A stretch of 64,000 bases of DNA from Paenibacillus sp. FSL R5-0517. Its GTDB lineage: Bacteria; Bacillota; Bacilli; Paenibacillales; Paenibacillaceae. Positions 34,876 to 44,275 of the stretch are shown here, piece by piece (position 1 is the stretch's first letter; each line of letters begins with the position of its first letter). The notes below the pieces were generated by a model. The model was given only the letters and a program-made list of their open reading frames with translations, had not been told where the DNA came from and made no database searches. Location of the stretch: the NCBI RefSeq assembly GCF_037974355.1, contig NZ_CP150235.1:5146001-5210000 (forward strand). The letters run 5' to 3'. The translations under genes were made by a program, and so were the position numbers.

Positions 34876-35904
34876 ATGCGTACATTCAAAAAGATAGCTA
34901 TTCTGGCAACGATGACGATGATCTTGACCACACTGCTCAGCGCATGCGGAACCAATGCTACAACACCTGCGAGTAGCGGAGGTACATCCAGTAATGAGGG
35001 GCAAGATACTGCGAAGGTGGATAAAATCATGGTGTCCGAGGTGTATCACAATTTGCTCTACCTTCCGCTCTATGTAGCGAATAACCAAGGATTCTTAGAG
35101 GAGAATCGCATTGAGCTATCCTCCATCCGTGCTGCAGGAAGTGGACCAACAGCATTGTCATCGGTCATCTCAGGCGAGTCAGCGTTCTCATTTCATGGTC
35201 CTGAGCATGTCGCATTCGCTAATGCCAAGGGTGGAGATGCTCGCTCATTGGTCCTTCTGTCCGGCAGTGCTCCTGTGTGGGCGGTTGCACGAGAAGGAGT
35301 AACGGTGGACACAACAGCGGATTTCAAAGGTAAAACCATTGTTGTAGGTTTGGCACCTACAAGCTCCAACAGCTTACTGCGGAAGCTTTTCGCCGACAAT
35401 AACATCGATATCGACAAAGATGTGACGATCACCGAGGTTCAGAATGGCTCCGAACTTGGTGCTGTATTAGCCGGCAAAGCCGATATTGCTATCGTTTACG
35501 AACCCCAACTGGATCAAGGCGTTGCTGAGGGGCTGCACATTGTCCATGATTTCACGAAAGATTATCCTGACTTCGCCTTTGCAACGATGAATACAACCGC
35601 AAGCTTCATTGAGGAGAATCCTGATCTCACCCAGCGCTTCGTCACCTCTATCGAGCAAGCCCTGGACTATATTCAAACCAATCCTGATGGTGCCAAAGCA
35701 GTCGCTGTAAAAGAGTTCCCCAATCTGGACAAAGAAGTCGTGGAACAAGCCGTACAACGTATGATTGACAGCAAGGTATACCCTGCTGAGGGGCTCATCA
35801 ACGAATCAGCTTTTAACACCGCAATCGATATGCAGCGCTTCATCGGCAATCTGAAGGAAGACCTCGCTTACGAGGACATTATCGATTCAAGCTTCACCAA
35901 ATAG
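34876..35904 (+). CDS. ABC transporter substrate-binding lipoprotein (NMT1/THI5-like)
   Basis: A 342-residue lipoprotein. The signal ends at LSAC (Cys24), followed by a Ser/Thr/Gly linker and an NMT1-like fold: VYHNLLYLPLYVANNQGFLEEN, SGPTALSSVISGESAFSFHGPEHV, ADFKGKTIVVGLAPTSSNS, VLAGKADIAIVYEPQ. This group binds hydroxymethylpyrimidine, riboflavin, alkylsulfonates and other compounds. The ligand here is unknown. It lies third in the operon, followed after 11 bp by the small ORF. Confidence 0.92.
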   Translation: MRTFKKIAILATMTMILTTLLSACGTNATTPASSGGTSSNEGQDTAKVDKIMVSEVYHNLLYLPLYVANNQGFLEENRIELSSIRAAGSGPTALSSVISGESAFSFHGPEHVAFANAKGGDARSLVLLSGSAPVWAVAREGVTVDTTADFKGKTIVVGLAPTSSNSLLRKLFADNNIDIDKDVTITEVQNGSELGAVLAGKADIAIVYEPQLDQGVAEGLHIVHDFTKDYPDFAFATMNTTASFIEENPDLTQRFVTSIEQALDYIQTNPDGAKAVAVKEFPNLDKEVVEQAVQRMIDSKVYPAEGLINESAFNTAIDMQRFIGNLKEDLAYEDIIDSSFTK

Positions 35905-35915
35905 AGAGAGAAAGG

Positions 35916-36101
35916 GTGATTACTCTGAAACAGGACGACTATCTCACACACCGCCGTACGGAAAGTGCGAAATACACGAACGGAGTTATTACGAGTGAGG
36001 AGCTTGCTCTATTTACAGCCGACTTGGAACTGATTCGAGGTTTCAAGTTGTCAGAAGAAGTCGGCCCCAATGCGCCGCATAGGAGGGTACCTCTGCGATG
36101 A
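35916..36101 (+). CDS. Small protein coupled to the amidase (possible GatC/AtzG-like subunit)
   Basis: 61 residues from a GTG (alternative CTG at 35928). Its stop overlaps the amidase ATG by 4 bp (ATGA), which argues for real translation and a joint role. The sequence has ESAKYTNGVITSEELALF, a helix, then GFKLSEEVGPNAPHRRVP. Short partners with similar helix-then-extended-tail layout (AtzG, HpxX, GatC) precede other amidases of the same superfamily. That link is an inference from size, position and layout, not from sequence identity. Confidence 0.6.
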   Translation: MITLKQDDYLTHRRTESAKYTNGVITSEELALFTADLELIRGFKLSEEVGPNAPHRRVPLR

Positions 36102-37474
36102 TTACGAAACCACTGAACGAGCTGACGATTGCGGAAGCCGCAACATGGATTAAAAACAAGACGATATCTCCTGTTGAGCTTACAGAGTCCTATTTGACTC
36201 GCATTGAGCACGTAGAGCCTGCTGTGCAAGCCTTCGTTACGGTTACCGCCGAACAGGCTTTGCAGGCCGCAAGAGAGTCTGAGCGTAAGCTGATGAATGG
36301 CAACTATCTCGGCCCTCTGCATGGCATTCCTTATGGAGCGAAAGACATTATCCATACCGCTGGCATACGCACCTCGGCCGGATCTAGTACCTACCCTGAC
36401 TTCATACCAGAGACGAATGCTACTGTCATTGATAAGTTGCAGGCTGCGGGCGCTATCCTGCTCGGCAAGACAACAACGACGGAGTATGCGTTCCAGGGAG
36501 GAGAACCCCCAACACGCAACCCGTGGAATCTGGCGCACACCCCAGGCGGTTCCAGTTCAGGCTCTGCCGCTGCTGTAGCGGCTGGCATGGCCTCCTTCAC
36601 ACTCGGAACGCAGACCTTTGGATCTCTGCTCAGACCCGCAGCTTACAACGGATTAACCTGTATGAAGCCAACTTACGGCAGGGTTAGCCGTAACGGTGTC
36701 ATCACAGCCAGTTGGAGTCTGGATCATATTGGCGCCTTCACTCGATCCGCACAAGATAACGCAATCGTTCTGGAAGCGATGGCCGGGCAGGATGAGATGG
36801 ACTCCTTCACACTGCCTCACGGCAAGCCAGACTTAACAAGCGCTCTTGAGCATCCTGTTTCAGGAATGGTGATTGGGCTACCAAGCAACTTCTTCCAGAC
36901 TGATGAACCGGCGATCTTGTTAGCGGTAGAGTCGGCACTCGCTGTACTTGAGAAGCTGGGCATGCAATGGAAGAAAATTGTTCTGCCTTCGTATATGGAA
37001 GAGACCATTGCTGCTCATCGTACAGTTATGCGGGCAGAAGCTGCTGCCTTCCATCAGGAACGCTTCGCGGAAGCCTCCGATCGCTACGGTCACACGATGC
37101 GGGAGCAGCTTGAACTCGGCTTCCAAACGAGTGCTGTTGATTATTTGCAGGCACAGCGCATTCGAACGCTATTCCGCAGCGAGATGATGATGCTTTTCGA
37201 TGAAGTAGATGTGTTATTGACTCCATCAACGCCGTATGTGGCCCCCTATGGCTACAAGACCGGTAGTCCGATTTTCAACGGGCCTTTTACTAATACAGGA
37301 CTACCTTCCATTACCGTTCCCATCGGATTTGATACTTCCTCAGGGAAGCAACTACCAATCGGCATGCAGCTTGCTGGTCCACTCATGCGAGAAGACCGCT
37401 TGTTGTCCATCTCCCATCAATATCAGCAGGCTACAAACTGGCATCAGTTAACAACCAATATACACCCTCACTAA
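36098..37474 (+). CDS. Amidase-signature family hydrolase
   Basis: A 458-residue cytoplasmic hydrolase of the GatA/AtzF type. The Lys of the Ser-cisSer-Lys triad is in IPYGAKDIIHTAG. The Gly/Ser-rich block is TPGGSSSGSAAAVAAGM, and the nucleophile segment reads GTQTFGSLLRPAAYNGL. In most relatives this segment is GG or AG before the Ser, here FG. The length is normal. The gene is coupled to the small ORF before it and followed by a RidA gene. It probably hydrolyses an amide or ureide brought in by the adjacent importer. The exact substrate is open. Confidence 0.9.
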   Translation: MITKPLNELTIAEAATWIKNKTISPVELTESYLTRIEHVEPAVQAFVTVTAEQALQAARESERKLMNGNYLGPLHGIPYGAKDIIHTAGIRTSAGSSTYPDFIPETNATVIDKLQAAGAILLGKTTTTEYAFQGGEPPTRNPWNLAHTPGGSSSGSAAAVAAGMASFTLGTQTFGSLLRPAAYNGLTCMKPTYGRVSRNGVITASWSLDHIGAFTRSAQDNAIVLEAMAGQDEMDSFTLPHGKPDLTSALEHPVSGMVIGLPSNFFQTDEPAILLAVESALAVLEKLGMQWKKIVLPSYMEETIAAHRTVMRAEAAAFHQERFAEASDRYGHTMREQLELGFQTSAVDYLQAQRIRTLFRSEMMMLFDEVDVLLTPSTPYVAPYGYKTGSPIFNGPFTNTGLPSITVPIGFDTSSGKQLPIGMQLAGPLMREDRLLSISHQYQQATNWHQLTTNIHPH

Positions 37475-37493
37475 GAAAGGAATGATAACTTCT

Positions 37494-37880
37494 ATGTCTA
37501 CCATCATACATGCGAGTACAGCACCCAAGTTCCCACTTCCTTTCTCCCACGCTGTCCGTGCAGGAGATATGGTCTACGTTGCAGGTCAGGTAGGCGTTGA
37601 TCCACAGACCCTTGAGCCTATCGGCGGTATTAAGGAGCAGACTGAACAATGTATTCGTAATATTGAAGTGATCCTGCAAGAAGCCGGACTTACACTGGAT
37701 CATATCGTGAAGGTAACGACTCATCTGGCACGAGTGGAGGATCAGCCCGCATACAACGAAGTCTATGCACGAATGATTAAGCAGCCCTATCCCGCCCGCA
37801 TGACCGTATTCAGTGGGTTAGGCCCTTATTTAATTGAGATGGAAGTGCTAGCATATGCACCATCCGTTCGAGGAGAGTAG
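37494..37880 (+). CDS. RidA/YjgF family protein
   Basis: A 128-residue RidA-fold protein, normally a trimer that hydrolyses reactive enamines or imines, or related deaminases. Seen are PLPFSHAVRAGDMVYVAGQVGVDP, IKEQTEQCIRNIEVILQEAG, and PYPARMTVFSGLGPYLIEMEVLAYA, with the substrate-binding Arg in PAR. ATG at 37494 is preferred over 37482, which touches AAAGGA. It is last in the operon, 19 bp after the amidase. RidA members in such loci often finish pyrimidine or ureide degradation steps. Confidence 0.9.
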   Translation: MSTIIHASTAPKFPLPFSHAVRAGDMVYVAGQVGVDPQTLEPIGGIKEQTEQCIRNIEVILQEAGLTLDHIVKVTTHLARVEDQPAYNEVYARMIKQPYPARMTVFSGLGPYLIEMEVLAYAPSVRGE

Positions 37881-37896
37881 CGCATCACACACAAAA

Positions 37897-37926
37897 GCAC
37901 CTGTACCCTTAGATGGGTACAGATGC
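37897..37926 (-). terminator. Terminator-like hairpin for the chemoreceptor gene
   Basis: GCACCTGTACCC and GGGTACAGATGC pair with one mismatch. On the minus strand the stem is followed by TTTTGTGTG. It lies about 140 bp beyond the receptor stop. Confidence 0.5.
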
Positions 37927-37938
37927 TCACATTGTCGG

Positions 37939-37972
37939 AGAAACCCAGTTCTCTTATGAGGAATGGGTTTCT
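37939..37972 (+). terminator. Terminator of the amidase operon
   Basis: AGAAACCCA pairs with TGGGTTTCT across a 16-nt loop, followed by TTCGTATT. It lies 58 bp after the RidA stop. Confidence 0.55.
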
Positions 37973-38062
37973 TTCGTATTCATTCAACTGTGTAAACTGA
38001 AGAAATTCTACGCTGTGTCTCACAGACTAGCTATACTACTTCTCACTACGCAGGCTGCTATG

Positions 38063-40135
38063 CTACTTTATTTTGAAGCGGGATGATTCTTCGGCAAGTT
38101 GTTTGCTCAGTCCATCAATTCTCTGCACCATATCTGCCAGATGTTCTGTCATACCGGACTGCTCCTGCATCGTCGCTGTGACTTCTTCCACAGACGCGGA
38201 TACTTCTTCCCCGGAAGCGGACAGATTCTGTGCAGCTCCAATGACGTCATCCTTATCACGTTCAATGGATTGGATCTCCGTGGCAATGGCCTGGACCTGG
38301 CTCATCATCTCATTCATATTCTGGGTGACGAAATTGAATGTCTCCTTGGTCTGGCTTACACTGCTCTTATGCTGTTCCGCAATCTCCTCAATGGCCTGAA
38401 CACTTCGGTTATTCTGTTCCACGTGATTAATGGTCTGCATGACAATTCGATTGATATCCTCCGATTGCGCTGTCGTCTGCTCTGCCAGCTTGCGAATCTC
38501 GGAAGCAACCACGGCGAAGCCGCGCCCTTGCTCGCCCGCTCTTGCAGCCTCAATGGAAGCATTCAGCGCAAGTAATTTCGTCTGATTCGCAATTTCGGCA
38601 ATCGTACCTGTGATCTGGTGAATGCCCGAGGAGCTTTCAGCAAGTTGCACTGTAATTTTGGAGATGTTGCCAACTTCAATCTCGTTCTGCCCGTTCACCG
38701 CAATGAGCGCATCAATAACTTCATGATTATTTTTGAATGCATCCGTAATTTCATCTGCCTTGAGCATAACGGACTGCGACATCTCATTTACGTTCTCAAT
38801 CTTGTTACCAACATTCATGAATTTGTCCACTATGGCTTCCGTATCGTTCGCCTGGGACTCCATAGCTCGTGAAATCTCAAATGCTGTTGTCGTTGTTTCG
38901 GCAATCGTGGTCGAGGTTTGCTGAGTGGAATTTTCCAGCTCCGTCGTACTTGTATTCAGGATGCCGATGGAATGGTTCATGCTGGAGATCAGCTGTTTGT
39001 TCCCTTCGGCCATCGTGTTAAAGCTGTCTGCCAGTTCTTTGAACTCTCCGGTATATTTGCCTTGTGCCTGTACAGTCAGGTCTCCGCCGGCCAACTGTTT
39101 GAACAACAGTGTAATTCGGCTAATCGGTCTGGTTACCAGTTGCGAGATCAGGATGCCTGCAATGATCGACACCACAATAGCACTGAACAGAACAATGTAC
39201 ATTTGATTCGCCATACCTGTCAGCGGCTTCTTCACATCTTCATACGTATCCTCCACAATGACAGTCCAATCAGACTTCGGAATTTTGGAGTAGAACACCA
39301 CTTTTTCCTCCGTGCTCGCCTCCCCTTGTTGCAACTGCTCATTGGCAGGCAGATCAATCAGCGACTGATACTCAGAGGAATCCATCTTCTGACCAATCAT
39401 TTTCTCATCTGCTGAATTAAAAATAACCAGACCTAAACGATCCAGTATAATAACTTTTCCTTCTTCGTTAATCTTGACGTTCTGTAACTGGTTGACGAAA
39501 AATGAGGTCGAGGCAGTCGTCGCAAGCACGCCTTTCACTTCCTTGTTATCACCGTAGATCGGCATTGCAAAGACGGTCCCCAGCGTTCCCAGAGATTCGG
39601 AGATCACACCTTCGCTGACATAGTTTTTCCCTTGAAGTGCCTGCTGAAAATACGTGCGTGTGGCACGTTCCCCGCCGACCACTTCGGGATTGTTTGCTGC
39701 AACCACAACGCCTTCCCGATCCAGGAGAATTAGAACGCTACTGCCCTCCATTCCTGTCAGGCTGTCTGCCAATATGCCATTGGCCTTGTTCACCAGTTCG
39801 CTATTTTCCGAAAAAAACGCGTCATCACTCTGTCCTGCTGTATCTCGAATCTCCAGTAAGTCTTGGAATGTCCGATGTGTTGTGATCAGAAACGTGGACT
39901 GCTCCTCCAGACTTAGTGAAGTAAATAAACCTGCTCCAATCCGGTCAGAAGTCGACTGGATCTCATCTTTGCTTTTGTCCAATGTGATCTCCTCTGCCAC
40001 TTTGTAACACAGTACTGCCGTCACGGCCAGTACGATGCAGACCAGAATACTGATCATCATTGGCAATTTGAACCGAAAAGACATGTTGGTCAAGCGTTGC
40101 CTCGCTTTTGCAAATAACATGAATACATTCACCAT
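38063..40135 (-). CDS. Methyl-accepting chemotaxis protein with extracellular Cache domain
   Basis: A 690-residue transmembrane receptor. TM1 is near 25-45 (MMISILVCIVLAVTAVLCY). A dCache-type ligand domain follows (about 46-310; FFSENSELVNKANGILADSL, VLILLDREGVVVAANNPEVVGG). TM2 is IVLFSAIVVSIIAGILISQLV, then a HAMP domain with TRPISRITLLFKQLAGGDL, and the signalling coiled coil with the tip GRGFAVVASEIRKLAEQT. Methylation-site-like glutamine/glutamate runs flank it. The ligand is unknown. It is transcribed alone with a cre box 76 bp upstream, so carbon source may control it. Confidence 0.95.
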   Translation of the reverse strand: MVNVFMLFAKARQRLTNMSFRFKLPMMISILVCIVLAVTAVLCYKVAEEITLDKSKDEIQSTSDRIGAGLFTSLSLEEQSTFLITTHRTFQDLLEIRDTAGQSDDAFFSENSELVNKANGILADSLTGMEGSSVLILLDREGVVVAANNPEVVGGERATRTYFQQALQGKNYVSEGVISESLGTLGTVFAMPIYGDNKEVKGVLATTASTSFFVNQLQNVKINEEGKVIILDRLGLVIFNSADEKMIGQKMDSSEYQSLIDLPANEQLQQGEASTEEKVVFYSKIPKSDWTVIVEDTYEDVKKPLTGMANQMYIVLFSAIVVSIIAGILISQLVTRPISRITLLFKQLAGGDLTVQAQGKYTGEFKELADSFNTMAEGNKQLISSMNHSIGILNTSTTELENSTQQTSTTIAETTTTAFEISRAMESQANDTEAIVDKFMNVGNKIENVNEMSQSVMLKADEITDAFKNNHEVIDALIAVNGQNEIEVGNISKITVQLAESSSGIHQITGTIAEIANQTKLLALNASIEAARAGEQGRGFAVVASEIRKLAEQTTAQSEDINRIVMQTINHVEQNNRSVQAIEEIAEQHKSSVSQTKETFNFVTQNMNEMMSQVQAIATEIQSIERDKDDVIGAAQNLSASGEEVSASVEEVTATMQEQSGMTEHLADMVQRIDGLSKQLAEESSRFKIK

Positions 40136-40210
40136 CCATCCTCATTCTTGTTGTGTCCCATATAATATAGGTTAACTTTATATCGGTTGTTATTAAATAA
40201 ACGTCCAGTA

Positions 40211-40224
40211 TAGAAAACGCTTTC
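40211..40224 (-). promoter_or_regulatory. cre box upstream of the chemoreceptor gene
   Basis: On the minus strand TGAAAGCGTTTTCT fits the CcpA site consensus at every position. It lies 76-89 bp before the receptor start, near the probable promoter. Confidence 0.6.
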
Positions 40225-40445
40225 AAAAATATTTTCCTTATTCTTTGGAAGCGGATAACTGTAGGTACAGGATCGGTGTTGACGATTGGAAAATGTAGAC
40301 TTTGGGTTAATACAAAATATGACATCCCCATCATCGGTTAATGTATGAAATACATATCGTGAAAGAAAAGGACGATTCATTGAAGGGGAATAGGAATAGG
40401 AGTACAATCCATCATATGGGTTCGAAGTAGAAGAGGAGAAGTGAT

Positions 40446-40868
40446 ATGGTAAAACCAGCTTTACCCACACTTTTAAATGTCGTGCGCATTTTATTAAGTG
40501 TAAAATTGATCTACGTGATGGTGTCCTTTATTGTGTTCCTCATCGATTTTAACCAGAACATGGAGGCCTATCTTGCTTTCTCACGCAAAGGGGATGATCT
40601 GGCTTACGCCTCTGGCGTAATCGTAGGCAGAATGTTGTTTATGATTGGACCAAGCCTGCTCGCCGTTATATTCATCACCAAGAGAAAGTTCAAGCTCACC
40701 GTGACATTTCTAAGTTTGGCGCTACTTGTTGCTATTCCCAATGAAAGTAACCTGTTTATCCTGATTCATCTCTTCGCCTTGCTCATCGTGCTCTTGCACC
40801 GTCCAAGCAAGTTGTATCTGAAACGGATGTATACTGGTGGGAATGATGAAACGGTTGAACAAGCTTAA
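40446..40868 (+). CDS. Four-span membrane protein of unknown function
   Basis: 140 residues with four hydrophobic segments (about 15-35, 58-80, 82-98, 103-118) and a basic tail with HRPSKLYLKRMYTGG. GAGGAGAAGTG lies before the ATG. No motif known to me. It faces the alcohol dehydrogenase gene and is separated from it by a shared terminator. Confidence 0.7.
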   Translation: MVKPALPTLLNVVRILLSVKLIYVMVSFIVFLIDFNQNMEAYLAFSRKGDDLAYASGVIVGRMLFMIGPSLLAVIFITKRKFKLTVTFLSLALLVAIPNESNLFILIHLFALLIVLLHRPSKLYLKRMYTGGNDETVEQA

Positions 40869-40930
40869 AGTGCTCGCAAGATATGATCTGGAATATGCCG
40901 TTGAACGTACAATAGATGATGTTAAAATAA

Positions 40931-40973
40931 AAACAAGGACTTTCCTCAGTCGTACAGGAAGGTCCTTGTTTAT
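40931..40973. terminator. Bidirectional terminator
   Basis: AAACAAGGAC-TTTCCT pairs with AGGAAGGTCCTTGTTT, with A/T-rich tails on both sides, between two convergent genes. Confidence 0.85.
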
Positions 40974-41001
40974 TACATTCACTATATAAGTGAATTTCCA
41001 A

Positions 41002-42165
41002 TTACAGTGCGGCTTGATAGATTTGCACGACATCTTCACGCTGCAATTTCTGGAAGAATCCGAACGGACCGAATCGCATCGCTTTATCAGCCATCGCGTC
41101 AATCTGACTGTCGTCGATGTCATAGTCAGCTAGACGGCTAGGAGCACCAATCGAAGTCCAGAAATTACGCAGGGCTTCGATGCCTTCTTCAGCCACTTGT
41201 TTGTCTGATTTTCCATTAGGATTGATATCAAATACATTAACAGCCATACGTTTGAATCGACTTACATCCACATCCAGATTATGCTTCATCCAGTGCGGGA
41301 ACAGTATGGCAAGGCCACCCCCATGAGGAATGTCATACACGGCCGACACGGCATGTTCAATATTGTGAGATGCCCAGTCTCCTGCAAGGCCCATATTCAG
41401 CACATCATTAAGCGCCATGGTTCCACAGTAGAGAATGGTTTCGCGCAGTTCATAGTTTTCCGGATCTTTGATCAGGCGAGGGGCAGTATCGATGACAGTA
41501 CGAAGAATCGTCTCACAGAATCCAAGCTGAACCGGTGTATTCGTATCCAGATGGAAATAATGTTCAAACACATGCGACATCATGTCCACCATACCGTATA
41601 CCGTCTGATCCAGAGGTACCGTAAATGTGTTTACCGGATCAAGAATCGAGAATGCCGGGAATGAATACTCGCTGAACCATGCCCATTTCTCCTGTGTATC
41701 TTGATTCGTAATCACTGAACCGTTATTCATCTCGGAACCTGTCGCTGCCATCGTCAGAATTGTACCCAGTGGAAGTCCGCCCTGCGGAGTTGCTTCGCGC
41801 ACAACAACATCCCACATATCCCCATCGTATTTGGCCCCTACGGCGATGGCCTTAGCGCAATCAAGTACACTGCCGCCGCCAACCGCAAGAACGAGATCAA
41901 TGTGATGTGTTCTGCATAGTTCTACGCCCTTATGAACTGTAGATAGACGGGGGTTCGGTTCTACACCAGCGAGTTCCGTCACCTCTGCTCCAATCTCATT
42001 CAACTGGCCGATCACCTGGTCGTACAGGCCGCTGCGCTTGATACTTCCACCACCATATACAAGCAAAATACGCTTTCCGTATTTTGGAACTTCGGTTTGC
42101 AGTGCTTGAAGCTGCCCTTTGCCAAAAATCAGCCGGGTCGGATTATAAAACTGAAAAGATCTCAT
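41002..42165 (-). CDS. Iron-containing alcohol dehydrogenase (YugJ/BdhA type)
   Basis: An NAD(P)H-dependent dehydrogenase of 387 residues for aldehydes and alcohols such as butanal/butanol. Seen are NPTRLIFGKGQ, LLVYGGGSIKRSGLYD, VLAVGGGSVLDCAKAIA, TMAATGSEMNNGSVI, and metal ligands Asp/His in DMMSHVFEHYF, SHNIEHAVSAVYDIPHGGG. All iron ligands appear present. GGAGGAAC precedes the ATG. The gene stands alone. Confidence 0.93.
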   Translation of the reverse strand: MRSFQFYNPTRLIFGKGQLQALQTEVPKYGKRILLVYGGGSIKRSGLYDQVIGQLNEIGAEVTELAGVEPNPRLSTVHKGVELCRTHHIDLVLAVGGGSVLDCAKAIAVGAKYDGDMWDVVVREATPQGGLPLGTILTMAATGSEMNNGSVITNQDTQEKWAWFSEYSFPAFSILDPVNTFTVPLDQTVYGMVDMMSHVFEHYFHLDTNTPVQLGFCETILRTVIDTAPRLIKDPENYELRETILYCGTMALNDVLNMGLAGDWASHNIEHAVSAVYDIPHGGGLAILFPHWMKHNLDVDVSRFKRMAVNVFDINPNGKSDKQVAEEGIEALRNFWTSIGAPSRLADYDIDDSQIDAMADKAMRFGPFGFFQKLQREDVVQIYQAAL

Positions 42166-42262
42166 TACGTATGTTCCTCCAAAAAAGTCTTAAATTTTGT
42201 GCATCCACCATTATAGTTCTCTTTATTCGTAAAAACAAATACAGCCAAAAAGGAGATAACAG

Positions 42263-43219
42263 ATGAGCATGGAGTCTCTCACATTACAACAACTAATAAA
42301 ACACACCATTCATCAATATGTATCCTCGGATGTTCACATTCAAAGTATTACAAGTAACCCTGTCGGGACGGGATCTCAAGCCGTTGAATTGCTTCGACAT
42401 TATATTGAATTCCTTGTAAATGGAGTGAACAGGGATATTTCTCTTGTGACCAAGAAGGCCACGTTTATTGAACGCTCTGCCTTGTCCAGATTATTTTTAC
42501 AAGGAGCAAATGTACCTTATAGCCTAACCAATGAACCTCATAACAAGGATCGCAGCCTGATCTGTATCCAAGATGTAGACTACCAAACCGATTATAGTCA
42601 TTTGAATATAAATCTGCTTCAGAATAAAGAATTACGAGCATTGGCTTACATACACGGAACGAATATGGGGGCAAAAAAAGAATTGCCCTGGATACCTAAT
42701 GTGGATCGATCTCATATCGTTGATATGATGGAAAACCGCTGGAGACCTTCGTGGAAAAACGCTATAGAAAGTCCATCATTCATTGAGGAATACGGATTAC
42801 CGCTCATCTCGGAAATTGAAGCTGTAGCAAGAAACATCGTAGATGATCTTGAAATTCTCATCAAGGATGAACACACACATACGATGATTCATAATGATCT
42901 GAATCCTGGCAATGTATTGGTGCACAACAATGAGGACGTTTATTTTATCGATTGGGAGGAAGCAAGATATGGCTCCCTGTTCTTCGACATCCCTCTGCGC
43001 TGTGCACATATGAGACAAGTTGAGGTCTATCGAGAGGCTCTTAGTTCTCAAGGATACGATATTCCACAACATCAATTTGAAAAGTACTTCTCCTCGGCAT
43101 CCCGATATCTCGGAATTCGTTATATGAGTTGGAACCTTGGAGTTTGGCAACACTCCCCCCAAGCCAAAGACGACTTAAAAAAGTATATGAAAATGGTGAC
43201 TGAACCCTTGTTCTCCTGA
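42263..43219 (+). CDS. APH/choline-kinase-like phosphotransferase
   Basis: A 318-residue protein with the kinase-like Brenner motif MIHNDLNPGNVLVHNNEDVYFIDWEEA (catalytic Asp in HND, metal Asp in IDW). ALAYIHGTNMG precedes it. The N-lobe lacks a clear glycine loop. This fold covers aminoglycoside, homoserine and choline kinases as well as uncharacterised members, and resistance should not be assumed. AAGGAG sits before the ATG. It is monocistronic. Confidence 0.82.
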   Translation: MSMESLTLQQLIKHTIHQYVSSDVHIQSITSNPVGTGSQAVELLRHYIEFLVNGVNRDISLVTKKATFIERSALSRLFLQGANVPYSLTNEPHNKDRSLICIQDVDYQTDYSHLNINLLQNKELRALAYIHGTNMGAKKELPWIPNVDRSHIVDMMENRWRPSWKNAIESPSFIEEYGLPLISEIEAVARNIVDDLEILIKDEHTHTMIHNDLNPGNVLVHNNEDVYFIDWEEARYGSLFFDIPLRCAHMRQVEVYREALSSQGYDIPQHQFEKYFSSASRYLGIRYMSWNLGVWQHSPQAKDDLKKYMKMVTEPLFS

Positions 43220-43274
43220 TCACTTCATTTCAGATTAGACGTAAGATGAATTCACTCTCATCTTGAACCCAAAC

Positions 43275-43302
43275 AGCTCCTGCCAGTAAAGTGGCAGGAG
43301 CT
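43275..43302. terminator. Hairpin after the phosphotransferase gene
   Basis: AGCTCCTGCCA and TGGCAGGAGCT make a perfect 11-bp stem with a 6-nt loop. Both flanks have only short T runs. It lies between convergent genes. Confidence 0.7.
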
Positions 43303-43396
43303 TACATGGCAGGGATTTAACGTGAACCTCGCATCTTCCATGAATGACATACACGGATGATATCCCCTCAAATATTAAAGTTTCATTACTTCCCTT

Positions 43397-44275
43397 TTAA
43401 CCCAGATCTGCAATCCGCTGTCCAATACGTGGAAACAGCCCAAAGGCATTCTCGTAGAACACCTTATCATGATGCTGTTCCGGTACAAGTCGGCGGACAA
43501 ACTCGGCATACAGGTCGATAGGGGCAAGCGGCCAGTCCGTGCCAAACAGCATCTTCTCGTAATGATCCGAATAGACCAAGGCCCGACGGAAATGATCCAT
43601 GAACAAAGGCTCGTTCATGAAGCGTTCAAAATGAGGTCGATCCCCCACCACAAGACCGGACAGATCCGCATACACATTCGGATTCTTCGCCACCACTTCA
43701 GCCGCATCCATCACCCAGGGATCGCCCAGATGACAAATCATGAAGTTCACACCGCGCTGCTGAAGTGCTAATTCATCCACCGTCAGTGGATGGGAATACT
43801 TGAGTAACCCGTTCATGGAGTATGTGTCTCCTGTATGAATCACAACAGGCAAGTTGTACTTGGCTGCGAGTTCATAGACAGGGGTATAGATTTTGTCATA
43901 CACATAGTGATGATAGTAACCGGCATAGAGTTTGATTCCGGCTACCTCAGGGGATTGCAGTCTAGCTTCAATCCGGTCAAGCTCATCCTGAGCATTTTTT
44001 CCATCCAGCGCATTAGGATTAATGCCCACGCACTCCATGAGGAATGACGGAACCTTTTCCTCCAAATCAAGCCCCATCGGGTTGGGGGAACTGGAATCCG
44101 GGAACGCTCCCTTCGTCTGCTCCGTAACCCCCATTCCAATGCCCAAAATGACGTCGTTTTTATCGAATTCCGCTTTAAGACCTGCGGCTGAGTAATCCAC
44201 TTTGGACAGATCGATTGCTGTTCGGTGAAAGCTCTCGATGTCCGACAGATGAATATGAATATCAATGATCGGCAT
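43397..44275 (-). CDS. Amidohydrolase_2 (ACMSD-like) family hydrolase
   Basis: A 292-residue metal-dependent hydrolase. The N-terminal IDIHIHLSD supplies the HxH metal pair, followed by the substrate barrel strands AGIKLYAGYYHHYVYDK, LPVVIHTGD (His), MICHLGDPWVMD (His) and LFGTDWPLAPI (Asp). The set of metal ligands is complete. The start overlaps the end of the GNAT-fusion gene by 14 bp, so the two are coupled and probably act in one pathway. AAAAAGGAGG precedes its ATG. Substrate is unknown. Confidence 0.88.
   Translation of the reverse strand: MPIIDIHIHLSDIESFHRTAIDLSKVDYSAAGLKAEFDKNDVILGIGMGVTEQTKGAFPDSSSPNPMGLDLEEKVPSFLMECVGINPNALDGKNAQDELDRIEARLQSPEVAGIKLYAGYYHHYVYDKIYTPVYELAAKYNLPVVIHTGDTYSMNGLLKYSHPLTVDELALQQRGVNFMICHLGDPWVMDAAEVVAKNPNVYADLSGLVVGDRPHFERFMNEPLFMDHFRRALVYSDHYEKMLFGTDWPLAPIDLYAEFVRRLVPEQHHDKVFYENAFGLFPRIGQRIADLG

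Noticed and set aside
42263..43219. Calling the APH-fold gene an aminoglycoside resistance gene
   Set aside because: Only the general kinase motif is visible; the fold covers many non-resistance kinases and no antibiotic-specific residues can be claimed.
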